From: Isoperla grammatica
Taxonomy: Eukaryota; Arthropoda; Insecta; Plecoptera; Perlodidae
Length of the DNA stretch: 64,000 nucleotides
Direction: 5' to 3'
Assembly (NCBI GenBank): GCA_945910005.1
Contig: OX246741.1
Location: 12,786,890 to 12,850,889 of the forward strand
In this document: positions 11,171-22,099 of the stretch, one piece after another
Numbering within the stretch: the first letter of the stretch is position 1
Layout: each line of letters starts with the position of its first letter
The notes under the pieces: generated by a model
Told to the model about the DNA's origin: nothing
Database searches by the model: none
What the model saw: the letters and a program-made list of their open reading frames with translations, nothing else
Position numbers and translations under genes: made by a program

Positions 11171-12007
11171 TAACGTTTTCTAAGCTCGTGGTTAAATATG
11201 TTAAACACATCATAAGTAAATACAGGGATTAGATGCGGTGTGCTTGAGAAAACAACAAATACTTGTTGCACAAGAAATAAATTAATGATGCATAATTCGG
11301 TGTGAATAATAGTGTTACGTTATGTTTAGTTACGTCAAAGATATTATATTACATTTATTATGGAATTAAAACAGATAATACGCTTGAAATAAATACATTA
11401 GTTTGTATGAATCGTCTACCCATTTATTTATGAGATAAATGATTTTCAATGTGAGACGTATTATTATTTATTATGTGCCTATTGTTGCCGTAACGGCTTC
11501 GTTCACCGCGTTCATTGGAACTTTATCATGTGAATTGATTAAAATAAATTAATAATGTTAAAAAATGTCATCTTCTCGAAAATATTCCGATTATTCCAAG
11601 CTTTAAATAAACTCTAGTTAATTTATTATTTATGCTGGGTCGTAATTATGACGTCAGCCGAATCAGATCCACCACACGTCGTCTGAGTCCACATAAGGGA
11701 CATACAATAACTTGTGTAGGGGAGGGGGGTGTGGGTGGTAAAAGATTGTAACTCCCGGTTTCTCACCGTGACTAAAATTAAAAAAAAAATATAAATTCAT
11801 AGTAAATTGATAAAGGGTTAGATTTGATAAAAATGTATAGGCATTTATATATTGTAAATAAAATTTAAAATTTAGAATAAATGCGTATTTATTTATTTAA
11901 GATCATATTTTGTTTATTTGTTTTCTACCCAATTAGTTCAATCCACTGTGCATCATTATTTTGAAAGATATCACAGGATTCGTTTTCCGAGTTCCCAGAG
12001 AGGGCAT

Positions 12008-12058
12008 CATGATCTAACAATATTTCTCGTTAGTTACGAGAGATAATATTAGATCATG
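12008..12058. other. Imperfect hairpin (22-bp arms)
   Basis: CATGATCTAACAATATTTCT is followed, after a short loop, by its near complement ending AATATTAGATCATG. About 22 bp can pair with two or three mismatches. It may be a remnant of a transposon end or a chance palindrome; it is too short and AT-rich to call a microRNA precursor. Confidence 0.5.
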
Positions 12059-12129
12059 AGAGAGCATGATACGTAACGTACGTACACGACCCCCTTGTTA
12101 AAATGATCGTTATCATAACAATACAATAA

Positions 12130-12276
12130 GGTTGGAATTCATAGTCGGCCCCTACACCTAGGGGCACCCATTGTTGCTATGGATTTGTTTTGTTTATGGA
12201 AAATAACATGCAAACAATTGTTACCTTGGTAACAATGGGCGCCCCTAGGTGTAGGGGCCGACTATGAATTCCAACC
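12130..12276. mobile_element. Harbinger-like MITE, copy 2 (147 bp)
   Basis: Same length and orientation as copy 1 at 4297-4443, differing at two positions (one in the centre, one in the right inner arm). Terminal inverted repeats start GGTTGGAATTC. TAA flanks it at 12127-12129 and 12277-12279, giving the 3-bp target duplication. Two separate insertions with intact TSDs about 7.8 kb apart show independent transposition rather than local duplication, because the sequences outside the TSDs are unrelated. No transposase is encoded. Confidence 0.87.
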
Positions 12277-12795
12277 TAAGAATAATGTCAACAAGTTGTC
12301 TCGTTACCTAAAGGATCGGACCTGTAGATCTCTTGTGACTGGACGCAGCAAACAGAAGCCAGACTGACTAGAAGCATCCACACTAACCATGACGCAGCCA
12401 TGGCATTCTAGCTGTTCACTTTACAACCACTTGTAACCACTGTGCACTTTGGCATCACCGCCGTTACAAACACCGGCTTGTTATTTCTGTTTTAACACTG
12501 AAACTACACTTCAAACGGTGTTCGACAATACGAATAAAAAATAATACATTAAAATTATAGCCGATGAGTTTATAAACTATCGTTTTGAACTTGGATACAC
12601 GACAACACAGTTTTAAATAATAAATTATAATAATTTATAGTATAATGTCGATCAGTTCTTGTGGGTATACATTATTAATTCTTTTTATACTTGTTTCAAA
12701 AAAATTGTATGAAAAAAAAATAGGAACAATTTTTTTTGCAAATCCGAATCACTCACTTTTAATCGAAACTATAAAAAAAATTCACAAAACTATTG

Positions 12796-13308
12796 TCAAC
12801 AGTAACAGTACGCGATTACAGTAGTTTCGATACCGCCCGTTAAAACCCGTAGACTGTTATCGTTGCGATCAACGCTTAACCTTGGATGGAGAGAGTGTAT
12901 GCGCGGAACGTTTGAAGCGAATGACTCAAGACCCTCTGCTTTACCAAGACGACCCTCTCCGCGTGCACCCTCCATGCTAACTGAGCTCAGTTCCTCGAAG
13001 CCACGACACGCCGCACTTTCCATTTTATCTTTAGAACAATATTTGACCCTTGCCTCATGTATGCGTATCGTTGTGAGGCTAACATTAGAGCTGAGTTGGC
13101 GGGTTGACAGACGCGAGACTATACAGAAAGGAAAGGAGTTGTACGACGCCAGGAATTCTGCACACTGTTTGTGTGGGGTGCCGTGGCAAGAGGACGCGGG
13201 AATGACGGAGAGTTGTAGGGATTTGGGGAAATAGAACGGGGATTTGACGCAGAAGCATAAAATATATTTGAAGAGGGATCGGGAAAAAGAGAATATCTTA
13301 CAGACCAA
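12796..13308. other. GC-richer block with opposing frames, no gene recognised
   Basis: A locally GC- and CpG-richer stretch stays open for 170 codons on the minus strand (12796-13308) and for 123 codons on the plus strand inside it. Neither translation contains a domain I recognise, and both show uneven, arginine/serine-rich composition. Two long frames on opposite strands of one GC-rich block usually reflect fewer AT-rich stop codons rather than coding. A decayed exon cannot be excluded. Confidence 0.2.
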
Positions 13309-13329
13309 TCAGGATGTACCTAAATATTA

Positions 13330-13728
13330 TATTGAGATAAGATAAGATAAGATTGTGTTTATTTAGCTTCACCAGCTATTATTGTCATACATACATACAC
13401 TTATACAGTTACATTACTATCTTATTATTACTATCAATTAATATACAATATACTTACAAATTATTTTTACCATCAAATATTTTTAATTGTACAATTGATG
13501 TTCAAATACATATTTTTTTGCTTCTGATTTAAATTTTTGAAAGTTTTTTATTTTAATATTTTTTATATGTCCGGGCAGATGGTCAAACATTCTTAATCCA
13601 GCATAAAATATGGACTTTTGTGTTGCAGCTTTATTTAAATGTTTTACATTGAAATTCCTCAATGTAAAAGTAGAAAGGTAGAAAGGATTACTTAATTTGT
13701 GTGATGAACGTTTAGAAAAGTTTTGGAA
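13330..13728 (-). mobile_element. 3' end of a decayed non-LTR retrotransposon
   Basis: Read on the minus strand, this is the end of a protein frame, then about 130 bp of 3' untranslated sequence, then a tail of (TCTTA)n at 13335-13353. A short pentamer tail replacing poly(A) is a common 3' end for several non-LTR clades. The 5' part is missing or unrecognisable. A clade (CR1, Jockey, RTE or other) cannot be fixed from this fragment. Confidence 0.55.
13483..13728 (-). pseudogene. C-terminal fragment of non-LTR reverse transcriptase ORF
   Basis: An 81-codon frame on the minus strand ends at a TAA at 13483-13485. It includes KSIFYAGLRMFDHLPGHIKN followed by a lysine-rich tail ending KKYVFEHQLYN. 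A small-residue/aromatic motif leading into F-(N/D)-x-LP-x-x-I-K is typical of the last part of ORF2 in many invertebrate non-LTR retrotransposons. An in-frame TGA at 13729-13731 ends the frame upstream. A plausible continuation (CCRFETLKDDSKTF) lies in another frame, so at least one frameshift is likely. No catalytic reverse-transcriptase motif is present. The assignment rests on motif memory. Confidence 0.5.
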
Positions 13729-14164
13729 TCATCTTTCAATGTTTCAAAACGACAACATTCCTGACGTTAACATAACACTGCATGTTTGTTCATAATCTAA
13801 ATATTTGTAACTAACATTGCTGTTTATTTGTTTAGTTTTTTGCTCATTGCTATTACATTAAACGAAGTACAACCCTTATTTAATGCAAACCAAGCTTGGT
13901 CAACACTGGTTTTTGCTTCTGGTAACGCGCTGTTATCAAAGCACCTTCGTTCTTTTAACGTAAACATCGCTCAGAATGCAGTAATTGCAACATGAATATC
14001 AAAATTAAGTCAACTCATTAACCGAAACATGCAACTAACAGAAGTGTCAAATGCTCGAGGAAACACTAGATTGAGGTCAGCTTCTACGGGTAGACAGTGT
14101 AAACACTATAAAGAACAATAAGTAAACAGTAAATCCATTAGATACTTAATTGTTAAACACGTTT

Positions 14165-14355
14165 TGTAAATATACGAATAACGTTGTTAATAAGTCAAAT
14201 GTAATTATAAGTAAGTAAACATAAACAAGTAAATACATGAGAGATATTTCATAAACGTATAAAAAACGTTCTTTAAATAAACTAATAGAGTTGTAAATAA
14301 GTAAAAATGTAATTACAAGTAAATAATATATGAAAAGGTAAATATTAAATACATG
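14165..14355. repeat. Diverged tandem duplication of about 120 bp
   Basis: Two AT-rich units share GTTRATAAGT, AAATGTAATTAYAAGTAA and AAATACATG in the same order. Divergence is high, so this is probably an old duplication. No coding or RNA signal. Confidence 0.5.
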
Positions 14356-15370
14356 GAAGTGTAGTAAGGGTGGGTACTAACAACTTATGACCTACCTTCC
14401 GTACACGAGTTTGTATAATCTAATAATTTAGTATACAGGTTTAATTTGTGGAAGTTAAAATATATTTCATCAATTCTACACTTCATAATTAAATGTATGT
14501 TTAAACATCCCCTCTTTATGAACTTCTGTAACGGTTGGTGGTGAATATTTGTATTTCCTCTGTGCAATAATTACTCGCCCAGATACCATGGTAAATACGA
14601 ATAACGTTATTCACGAGATCTCGCAGTGTACGGTAGTTGGATTTAAAACCAAGGTTAGTCACTTCTCATTAAAGTACGCTGCAACTTGTTGAAAGAATAA
14701 AGGTGTTTTACCTCGACACGCGTCAGCTATATTTAGTACAGCGAGTAAACACGAGGCTTTACTACCTTTGGTTACTACATTTACAACATTGGCCACATAC
14801 TTGACTACAACTCATGTATATACATCAGTAAATCAGTATAGTCAGTAAAGTATACGGACAGAAAAGGGTTATACTCTAATCGTGAATCGATTCTGAGACC
14901 ACCTACAACGGAACGTAAATGAAAGCCACACACAGCTTTTTTTATTTCCACAAATACATAACACATCATACATTTATTTACGTCCTTAAGTAAGAAATAA
15001 TTTTACAGAGATTCTCCAGCACATAAGGCGACTTGTGTGTTAAGTGTAAGTTGTGTATTAATTTAGTTGCTTCTTTATATAAAATAACAAAACATAGCCA
15101 ATATTCGGCAGGCTACGCGAGTTAAATAAAATAAATATCGTTGAAAAGCAGATAAAACAAAGATAACATAACAGAGTGAATCTAAATGCTCTCGATACTC
15201 TTAAAACGTAAACCATAAACGAATCGAAATAATGAGAGTTATTATTTACATTTGATTGTTGCGTATTTGTACACTTATTAAGTAAATTCCATTCCACCAA
15301 TTACTTGGCTAGGATGGTGTTTAGGGCTACATACCAGCGTTCTCTGAAACTGTGGCGGCTCAACAATCCT

Positions 15371-15401
15371 CCCCCCCCAACCCCCCCCCCCCCCCCCCCC
15401 C
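15371..15401. repeat. Poly(C) tract (31 bp with one AA interruption)
   Basis: Eight C, AA, then twenty-one C. It gives an artefactual poly-glycine frame on the minus strand. Confidence 0.95.
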
Positions 15402-15644
15402 TCCACGGCCCAGTACCCCACACACATTCCAGACAAACGCAACGTGAGTGTCTGGTTGCTCAATAGCCGTCGGATTTCTCAAGTTGTCGCCTGTGGCCGG
15501 GTCTAGCTAGACAACACAAGCCTGTCACAGTTGGTTTAAACTGCGGTTAATTAAGAGTGTTTATCACTGTTACCTTGAAAAGCGGCAGACCTATACTTTT
15601 TTGTTTTGTTTGTAATAAAATAGGCAAAATCAAAATTAAAATTT

Positions 15645-15870
15645 TTTGATCATGCAGACAAAATATAATGATATAATATTCAAAGTAGACTATTGATAAA
15701 AAATGTATCGCGTAGGAGCTAAATTAATCTCAATAAAATTTCAAATAAATTAGAATATAAACAAAAATGTTTGATCATGCAGACAATAATATAATATATA
15801 TAATATTCAAAATAATGATACAAAAATGTATCGCGTAGGGGTTAAACTAATCTTCATAAAATTTCAAATT
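15645..15870. repeat. Tandem duplication, unit 125 bp
   Basis: Two units start at about 15645 and 15770 with TTTGATCATGCAGACAA. They continue through ATAATATTCAAA, AATGTATCGCGTAGG, TTAATCT and ATAAAATTTCAAAT. The second unit has small indels. No transposon end was recognised. Confidence 0.75.
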
Positions 15871-16129
15871 TCTGATATTTGCCACACCCAATAAAATTTG
15901 CATTCTGCCGATAGTTTAATTGCGCGTTTTATTAATTCTTTACATTATTTAAGAATGGGAAGTAAACATGAACGACTATTACGAATAAGCAAAACGATGG
16001 AGTGCCGTTTCGAACTAATCCATGGATTGATATCCTTACCTTACAACTTGTCTCATACAAAGGTGACCATATTTTGAAAATTACAAACCTGGACAACCAA
16101 AGTGTAAGGATACGAACTCCGCGAACGGG

Positions 16130-16150
16130 GTCTGGGGGAGAGCCCCAGAC
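16130..16150. other. Perfect 8-bp GC hairpin
   Basis: GTCTGGGG, a GAGAG loop and CCCCAGAC form a perfect stem. It could act as a local structure if transcribed, but there is no following T-run or gene, so a terminator or other role is not supported. Confidence 0.6.
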
Positions 16151-16311
16151 ACCGAAGGCAAAACATGCTAAATTTAGATTTGAGTGAAATGACCAGGTAA
16201 TAGCTTTCTGACATATAAATAATAATTTAATTGAATGTGTACATTTTTGTAGCCACGTTATGCCCGGTCGTATTTCGCCAGGGCCGCCCGTTGAAAATGC
16301 TGACTATCGCA

Positions 16312-16403
16312 GTGAGTGAGTGAGTGAGTCACTGCCAGTAGTCCCGTGTGTGTCATACGACGCTACGCGCGCGCCTATTCTCCCCTCCCCCCCCCCCCCC
16401 CCC
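16312..16403. repeat. (GAGT)n and poly(C)17
   Basis: About 4.5 units of GTGA/GAGT at 16312-16329 are followed, after a CpG-rich spacer, by seventeen C at 16387-16403. Both are simple repeats. Confidence 0.9.
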
Positions 16404-16783
16404 AAAGCGCTATTGCAATCGACACGGTTGTCGTTACTCGACAATACCGTAACACTTCTTTTTCTTCAAATTATAAACCAGTAAATAAATAAAATTAAAA
16501 ACAAATAAATTCACATTTAGAGTCTACACACTCAGTAACGAAACTGATTTGCAGTGGGGGACTTTAATTTAAAGTGACTTAATCAACCCTGTAGGCTCCA
16601 AACACCATCGACGAGTGAACGATAACAAATCAAAGATCGATATTTCAAATACAGATACGTGATTTCAATGTGTCTCTCGGTTTACCGGTACAAGTGTTCT
16701 GAAAAAGGTACTGTACCGGTCAAACCGGTACGTCTGATCACCTTACGTTCATACCGACCCTTATCCTTATCTATCATCCTTAT

Positions 16784-16920
16784 CATGCACTCTGTTTCAA
16801 CGAAAATAAACATATTCCTGACCTTCTTTCGCACATTAGTAAATGCTGTCTTCCACATAGTAAAGTGCACAAGCTCCATTAGTCACGCCCACTGTGTTAA
16901 TAATTTCTAGGTATCCAATC
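16784..16920 (+). repeat. Dispersed repeat family R, copy 2
   Basis: Best intermediate copy of the family. It shares CATGCACNCTGTTTYAACGA, AAAATAAACA and ATTAGTCACGC with 3324-3450, and ATTAGTYACGCCCACTGT, GTTTCYAGGT and ATACCGTC-type blocks with 62911-63040. A foldback starts 150 bp downstream, as next to copy 1. An overlapping 83-codon frame has no recognised domain. Confidence 0.6.
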
Positions 16921-17069
16921 TATCACGGTCGTAAATTATCCCTAATTGTTCTGTTTCAAGTAGACGGTAGGAGCTTGAGAATTGTAAAATTAATTTGGCA
17001 CATTTAACTAGTCTATTTCGTAAGTACGAGTCAAGCAACTATAACATAACAAAAACAAGATATAGTTGT

Positions 17070-17217
17070 CCCAAGACTACCTTACACATGCTTTCGTCAC
17101 AGGCGACTAGTTCGTAGCCAATCAGCGATCGGATTGGCCCGGATGTGTCTCGGGCGGTTCGCTGGTTGGCCACGACTGCCCCGGATGTGACGAAAGCAGG
17201 TGTAAAGTAATCTTGGG
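17070..17217. mobile_element. Foldback/MITE-like element, copy B
   Basis: A 148-bp imperfect palindrome. The left arm starts CCCAAGACTACCTTACACAT and the complement of the right arm starts CCCAAGATTACTTTACACCT. Both continue through GCTTTCGTCAC and into GCCAAYCAGCGA-type sequence. The inner arms match those of copy A (3672-3836), but the outer 20 bp differ, so the two are related rather than recent copies. No clear target duplication and no coding frame. Confidence 0.6.
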
Positions 17218-17659
17218 TCCACTATACTCAAAACTCCACCAAACCCATTTCACCAACTTCTATTTAGTAAGCTCGGTTTAGTATAACCATGGTTTCAACA
17301 AACATCAATAATGCATGACAGTCACCATGTTTGTTTGGAGACTCTTTGCTTACCGGCTAATCAGAGTTTGAAGTGGTGAAACCGGCCTTTCTAGGCTCGC
17401 GGCCCAGTGTTTGCCGTCCCGACCCCCCATATATATCTCCTGGTTTACAAGGCGTTAAGCGAGCCGACGCCGTAGTCTGCTTATTTTTATATTGGCGAGT
17501 GGGCGTAACAAGAACGAGCGTAGGACGAGCTGGCATGTTCCTTCTTGCCGCTAATTTCTCTTGTTGCTACGTCAGGATCGTAAAGCATCTCATGTAATGT
17601 CTTGCGAGAGATGTGGTACGACGTCTTTAACCCTAGCCCGAACTCTCGTAACCAAGCCA

Positions 17660-17751
17660 CCCCCCCCCCCCCCCCCACCCTCTCCGCTCGCAATATCGCC
17701 CACTCGAAGTAAGAACAAAAACGTCATAAACAAAACAGGGGGGGGGGGGGG
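17660..17751. repeat. Inverted homopolymer pair: poly(C)17 and poly(G)14
   Basis: A 17-bp C run (17660-17676) is followed about 60 bp later by a 14-bp G run (17738-17751) on the same strand. The two could pair as a hairpin, and each can form a quadruplex or i-motif. They produce poly-proline and poly-glycine frames that are not genes. Confidence 0.9.
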
Positions 17752-17902
17752 AGCAATATTAACTATCTTTTGTCTCCCTCGTTTGTACATTTTTTCAGTT
17801 GCCTCGTTCGTTTGTTTGTCATGTCAGTATGGTAATTACGTTTTGATATATTGTATTGGTTTAGCAATATACTGCTAATAATGTATAGAAATAATAGTGA
17901 TT

Positions 17903-18250
17903 ATTTCAATTTCAATTTTCAATTTCAATTTCAATTTTATTATGACATGAATACAATACAGTGGTTTATAGATATTTCAAAACAGAGTAAGTAAGGCAAT
18001 CACATGAGTTCTAATGTTCGTAGCTACCTTATTACAATGTTGGTCTTAACATTTTAAACTATACTAAGCTAGAACTGTAACTAAAACAGAAAACTATAAC
18101 TAAAACTATTATCATACTATTTTAAAATTATAAAGTTATACCTAATCCACTTTCGTGAATTGTAAATGTAACTTCCCTTCGCATATATTATTGCATTTTT
18201 CATCCCTGTTGGTGTAGCAATTTAAGTATTATATTAACCACCAGACATTC
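17903..18250 (-). mobile_element. Possible 3' end of a non-LTR element with (TTGAAA)n tail
   Basis: A TTTCAA-type repeat at 17903-17938 adjoins about 300 bp of unique AT-rich sequence. Read on the minus strand, the repeat would be the 3' tail. Short TTGAAA tails are known from CR1/L2-like elements. I did not find a convincing reverse-transcriptase C-terminus, so this rests on the tail alone. Confidence 0.3.
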
Positions 18251-18706
18251 TGTAGAGCAATATGTGCAACACAACAATAATAATAAATAAATACATTTTA
18301 CGATTTTAGAACAATAAAGTTTACTTTTTACCGTGTGGCAAGCTGCCCCGGCAACTTTTATAGCTTTTATTCCTCGTAAGCGAGCGAGCCTGGCTTAAGT
18401 CATGTCGAGTCGTAATTCTGACAACAGGGGTGCACAAAGATGTCTACACGAGTCGCTGCTCTCAAGTTGCTATTATCAATCACTAAAACTCCATGTTGTA
18501 AGCAACGCAAGATTATCGAGATGTGGATTATAAATTGAGGAAAAATATTGGTTAAATAAAACTCTTCAATTTTGTGATTTTGAATGTGTTATTTCTCGGA
18601 GGAAATAATAAGAAATTTTTGCGCATTTCTGTAAATAAAGTTATGTTAGTAGAATATCGCCTTAGAAGTAACAATTTGACTTCTCGAACCAGTAATACAA
18701 TAGGGA

Positions 18707-18835
18707 GTATTCACGTGACGTCACATCGGTCATTTTGATGGCCATCTTTAGTACTATTTTAAATATCAACATCTTTGGGAATGTATGTTGACATTAGCTG
18801 TCAATAGAAGACGAATGTTTACGGGGCAATATGAG
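18707..18835 (+). repeat. Possible dispersed repeat E, copy 1, with CACGTG/TGACGTCA
   Basis: GTATTCACGTGACGTCACAT resembles GTATTCAAAAGACGTCACAT at 52158, and TGTCAATAGAAGAC follows both at a similar distance (about 85 and 60 bp). The 18.7-kb copy has an E-box (CACGTG, 18712-18717) overlapping a full CRE palindrome (TGACGTCA, 18717-18724). The match may be a repeat or shared promoter motifs. Confidence 0.35.
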
Positions 18836-19184
18836 AGTTTAAACAAGTATATCACACGATAAAGATTTTGAAAATGATTATTGTATACGATAAAAGAGTA
18901 TTATAGAGACAAACGAGTTCATTTATGTTGCTTTCAACTAATATTAACAGACCAAAGTTCGAGAACGGTTGAAAATGCACCAAACGCCAGCTATAACAGT
19001 AACAATGAACTACCAATCACATGCCATTGTTGCCTCCAGTATTGCCGCAATGCGCATTACATGAATCCACACTATACTAATGCAGGGTGCATGAAAAAAA
19101 GTCTCAATGTCATAATTAACAGGTCTTAATTAATAATTGCACGTCACGTATTTAGTAGCTATTTGCAAAATTTCGCAATTCATG

Positions 19185-19190
19185 TTTATT

Positions 19191-19225
<35 letters not shown>
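19185..19225. repeat. (TTTA)n microsatellite
   Basis: About ten TTTA units. On the minus strand it would be a (TAAA)n tail, so the sequence to its right could be the 3' end of a retroelement, but no supporting frame was seen. Confidence 0.9.
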
Positions 19226-19226
<1 letters not shown>

Positions 19227-20257
19227 TGTCTATCCTATTCAGTTATAAAAACTGATTTACAAAGGAGGACCTTAAATAAAACTAAGCTATGCAAACAATG
19301 AATAGTTATGAAATCATAAATAACAATAACAATAAAAACAAAACAAACTACTGAACTATATAAAAATATAATCAAGAACAAGAAAAAATAATTGAGAAAT
19401 GAAATAAAATCAAATGAAGTTCTGGCCATAAGTTGATCAATTCAAGACGATGTTAAAAAATAAAGTTGATTTAAAAAGTTTGTGTGATATCTTTATTTGA
19501 AGAATTGAGTTGTTCCAATTATAAAAGTATCAGACGAAAATAAAGTATAGCAATATAATCTTATGATTGGATTAGATTCTGATTGGTTCTTGGCTAGACC
19601 AAAGTCTTGGGAAGGGAAGTATGGCCAATAAAATCTGTACTACTTCTTTCAACCCCTCAAGTTTCATCGTGTGATTTCCTAAGTTTAACACGTTAGTATA
19701 ACTATATATTTGTTTTACAACTAAAAGATAATTTTTACTGTAGTTCTATTGTTTTACGAGTAAACTTCTGTAGGGGTTGACTCCTGTCTGCTGACACACT
19801 TAACTTAAACTATTACAGTCAACTAGATTGAAAATAAATAAGCGTTGGATAACTATTCGCCCAGAAAACGTTAGAAAGAATCTCCAGTGGTTTATATGGT
19901 GACTCGTTTCGGTCGGTTTATTTACCTGCAAGTTCCAGTTGGTAACAATAACAAATCCAACCATATTACGCCCGTTTTCAATCTTGGTGAAAGAATATAG
20001 CTGGCCTCCAACGGGCTATCCGAAAAAATCATAGGAATAATCTTCGAAACTAAACATTAATCCATAACCCCAATGGTAAAAATATACAGTAACTTATTTT
20101 ACCGAATATCCCACTTCTTTAGTTAGCACAATATGGCGCCAGAACCTCGTTTTATCTTTTTATTCACGTTTTTCGCCCTTCACGTTTTTTTCTCTCGGCT
20201 GTTTCGCCCTTGTTGAAAGTCGGTTCAACTGTGCTCTGATCACCCACTGATAAGAGA

Positions 20258-20845
20258 CCCCCCCCCCCCCCCCAAAGACCATTTAATTTTTCCTAGAAGG
20301 TTCATGGTTATCACGAAGATTAACATTAACATCAAGTCCGCCCTTTTGCATTCCCCCTCCCAACTGTCTCCAAGACCCCCCCCCCCCACCACTTCCCCTG
20401 CGCCTCTGAAGATAAAGCCCGTAGTAAAACATAACGCAGAATCTCTCTGTCTAACCCGGATGTTTTGCAAGACTGGTTTTTGCCCGAGTCGGCTTATGAG
20501 CCGCTCTTTGCTTTAGTGCCTATCTCCCCCTATCTCCCCCCCCCCCCCCCCCCCCACCGCTGAAATCCTTTGAAGAGGACGCATGCACACTACATCTGTT
20601 TCGCCGTAAAAAAGATTCTTGCTTTGAGATAGAAAGGAAAAGTTTTGATTATCGTTATGAACTCATTATGTGGTAATCAGTATCCGAAGTTGGTTTCTAT
20701 TGAAGGTAGGGATATTAAAACTCTTTTTTTGAATCGTGAAAAGATTTAAGCTCCAATGGAGGCAACAGAAAAATAATACTAAAAATAGCTTAAAAGCACA
20801 TGTAGCTAATGTAAGAGAGTGGGTGGGTGGGGGGGGGGGGGGGGG
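20258..20845. repeat. Cluster of four long poly(C)/poly(G) tracts
   Basis: C16 at 20258-20273, C12 at 20376-20387, C20 at 20536-20555 and G17 at 20829-20845, all within 590 bp. The final G run lies in opposite orientation to the C runs. The intervening DNA is ordinary, and the 165- and 76-codon frames here run through the homopolymers and are artefacts. Confidence 0.95.
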
Positions 20846-21227
20846 ACAGCCCTCCCTACTCGCAAGGAAATGGTTCGCAGTACGGGGCACGGACGGAATG
20901 AATTTGTTTGCGAGGATTAAAAACCCAAACAAACTTTCCGTTTGATTTATTTCTGTCTTATAATTATAATCCACGTCGAAGTGATGACATTCGAGTTGCA
21001 ACCACTTCGGTTCTCTGAAAAGACCGGGAAATCTTTCAAGAAGAAAAATCACGTCTTCGATAAAGAAAACTAGAGAAAATAGAAACGAATTTTCACGTAT
21101 TTTTTCCTTTCTTGGTGGATTTATTAGACTCTTAATCGAGTGAAGATCAGCTTTCTTTCGCACCTATTCGCATCCTTGTTTTATATGTGGAATATTAAGA
21201 AGCTATATATGTAGTATATATTTATGT

Positions 21228-21299
21228 GGCTCGTTGATCTAGTGGGTTTATTTTTACTTCCAATGTAAAAGGTCCATGGCTCGATTTGGTTTCTGGTTC
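21228..21299 (+). ncRNA. tRNA-Pro-like SINE head or tRNA pseudogene
   Basis: GGCTCGTTGATCTAGTGGG is almost the conserved 5' half of eukaryotic tRNA-Pro, including the internal A box. An anticodon arm follows: stem TTTTAC/GTAAAA with a seven-base loop TTCCAAT, then AGGTCC as in tRNA-Pro. The loop would give anticodon CCA rather than a proline anticodon. The T arm is degenerate (GGCTCGATTTGG) and the 3' acceptor strand does not pair, so it is not a functional tRNA. Most likely it is the head of a tRNA-derived SINE; the body would be the unclassified sequence to about 21420. Confidence 0.5.
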
Positions 21300-21550
21300 T
21301 GGCTGGGGTTTCTTGACTTTGGATGTTGACGTTAATCCATACTGGTGCACATTAACCAGTCACTTTGGAGCCTTCATATCGATAAAGCTCATAATAAGTT
21401 ATATTAATCCCAATGAATCCATCTCACTGAAAATCAGTTCTTTTAGCTGATTGAATATACAATGCATACACTTTTATTAATTTATGTTGTATATTTTTAA
21501 CGAGTATTGTCTTGAGTAGTCACAGATGGTAAATATAATAGTTATAATAT

Positions 21551-21857
21551 ACAGTAAAGAGAGTAGTTACATACGGTAAAAGAGAGTAGTTACATACGGT
21601 AAAACAGAGTATAGTTACTGACGGTAAAAGAGAGTAGTTACTGACAGTAAAAGAGAGTAGTTACATAGGGTAAAAGAGAGCAAGTTAGTTATTGACGGTA
21701 AAGAGAGTAGTTACATACAGTAAAGACAGTAGTTACATACAGTAAAAGAGAGTAGTTACATACGGTAAAAGAGAGTAGTTACTGACGGTAAAGAGAGTAG
21801 TTACTGACCGTAAAAGAGAGTAGTTACTGACGGTAAAGAGAGTAGTTACACACGCTA
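21551..21857. repeat. 23-bp minisatellite, about 13 units
   Basis: Unit ACGGTAAAAGAGAGTAGTTA plus CTG or CAT. Thirteen AGTAGTTA-type cores were counted, one expanded (AGCAAGTTAGTTA) and one AGTATAGTTA. Variants alternate between TTACATACRG and TTACTGACGG, suggesting higher-order mixing. No coding frame. Confidence 0.9.
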
Positions 21858-22099
21858 GAGTTCAGTCATGTATGAAGTCGAACCTAACAGACACAGACAG
21901 ACGTTCAACGGGAGTTCGCGTTGAAACGCCTCAACTTCTTTTCCTTTAATTCACACAAAGCGCTCTGATCCGGTCGAGAGCTTTCTGGCGAGCTTTAAAA
22001 GAACGCGAGGAATCTTGGCACGGATCATCAATTGCTACAAACTAGACGAGAAAAAGAACAAAAACAATTTCTTTTGATATTTCTACCTAATTTGAACTG

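Noticed and set aside
16110..16160. Hairpin as a transcription terminator or ribozyme
   Set aside because: The stem is only 8 bp, there is no T-run, no gene upstream, and the catalytic core motifs of hammerhead ribozymes are absent.
20666..21163. 165-codon minus frame with poly-proline stretch
   Set aside because: The poly-proline comes from the G17 homopolymer; the rest has no recognised domain and is AT-rich like its flanks.
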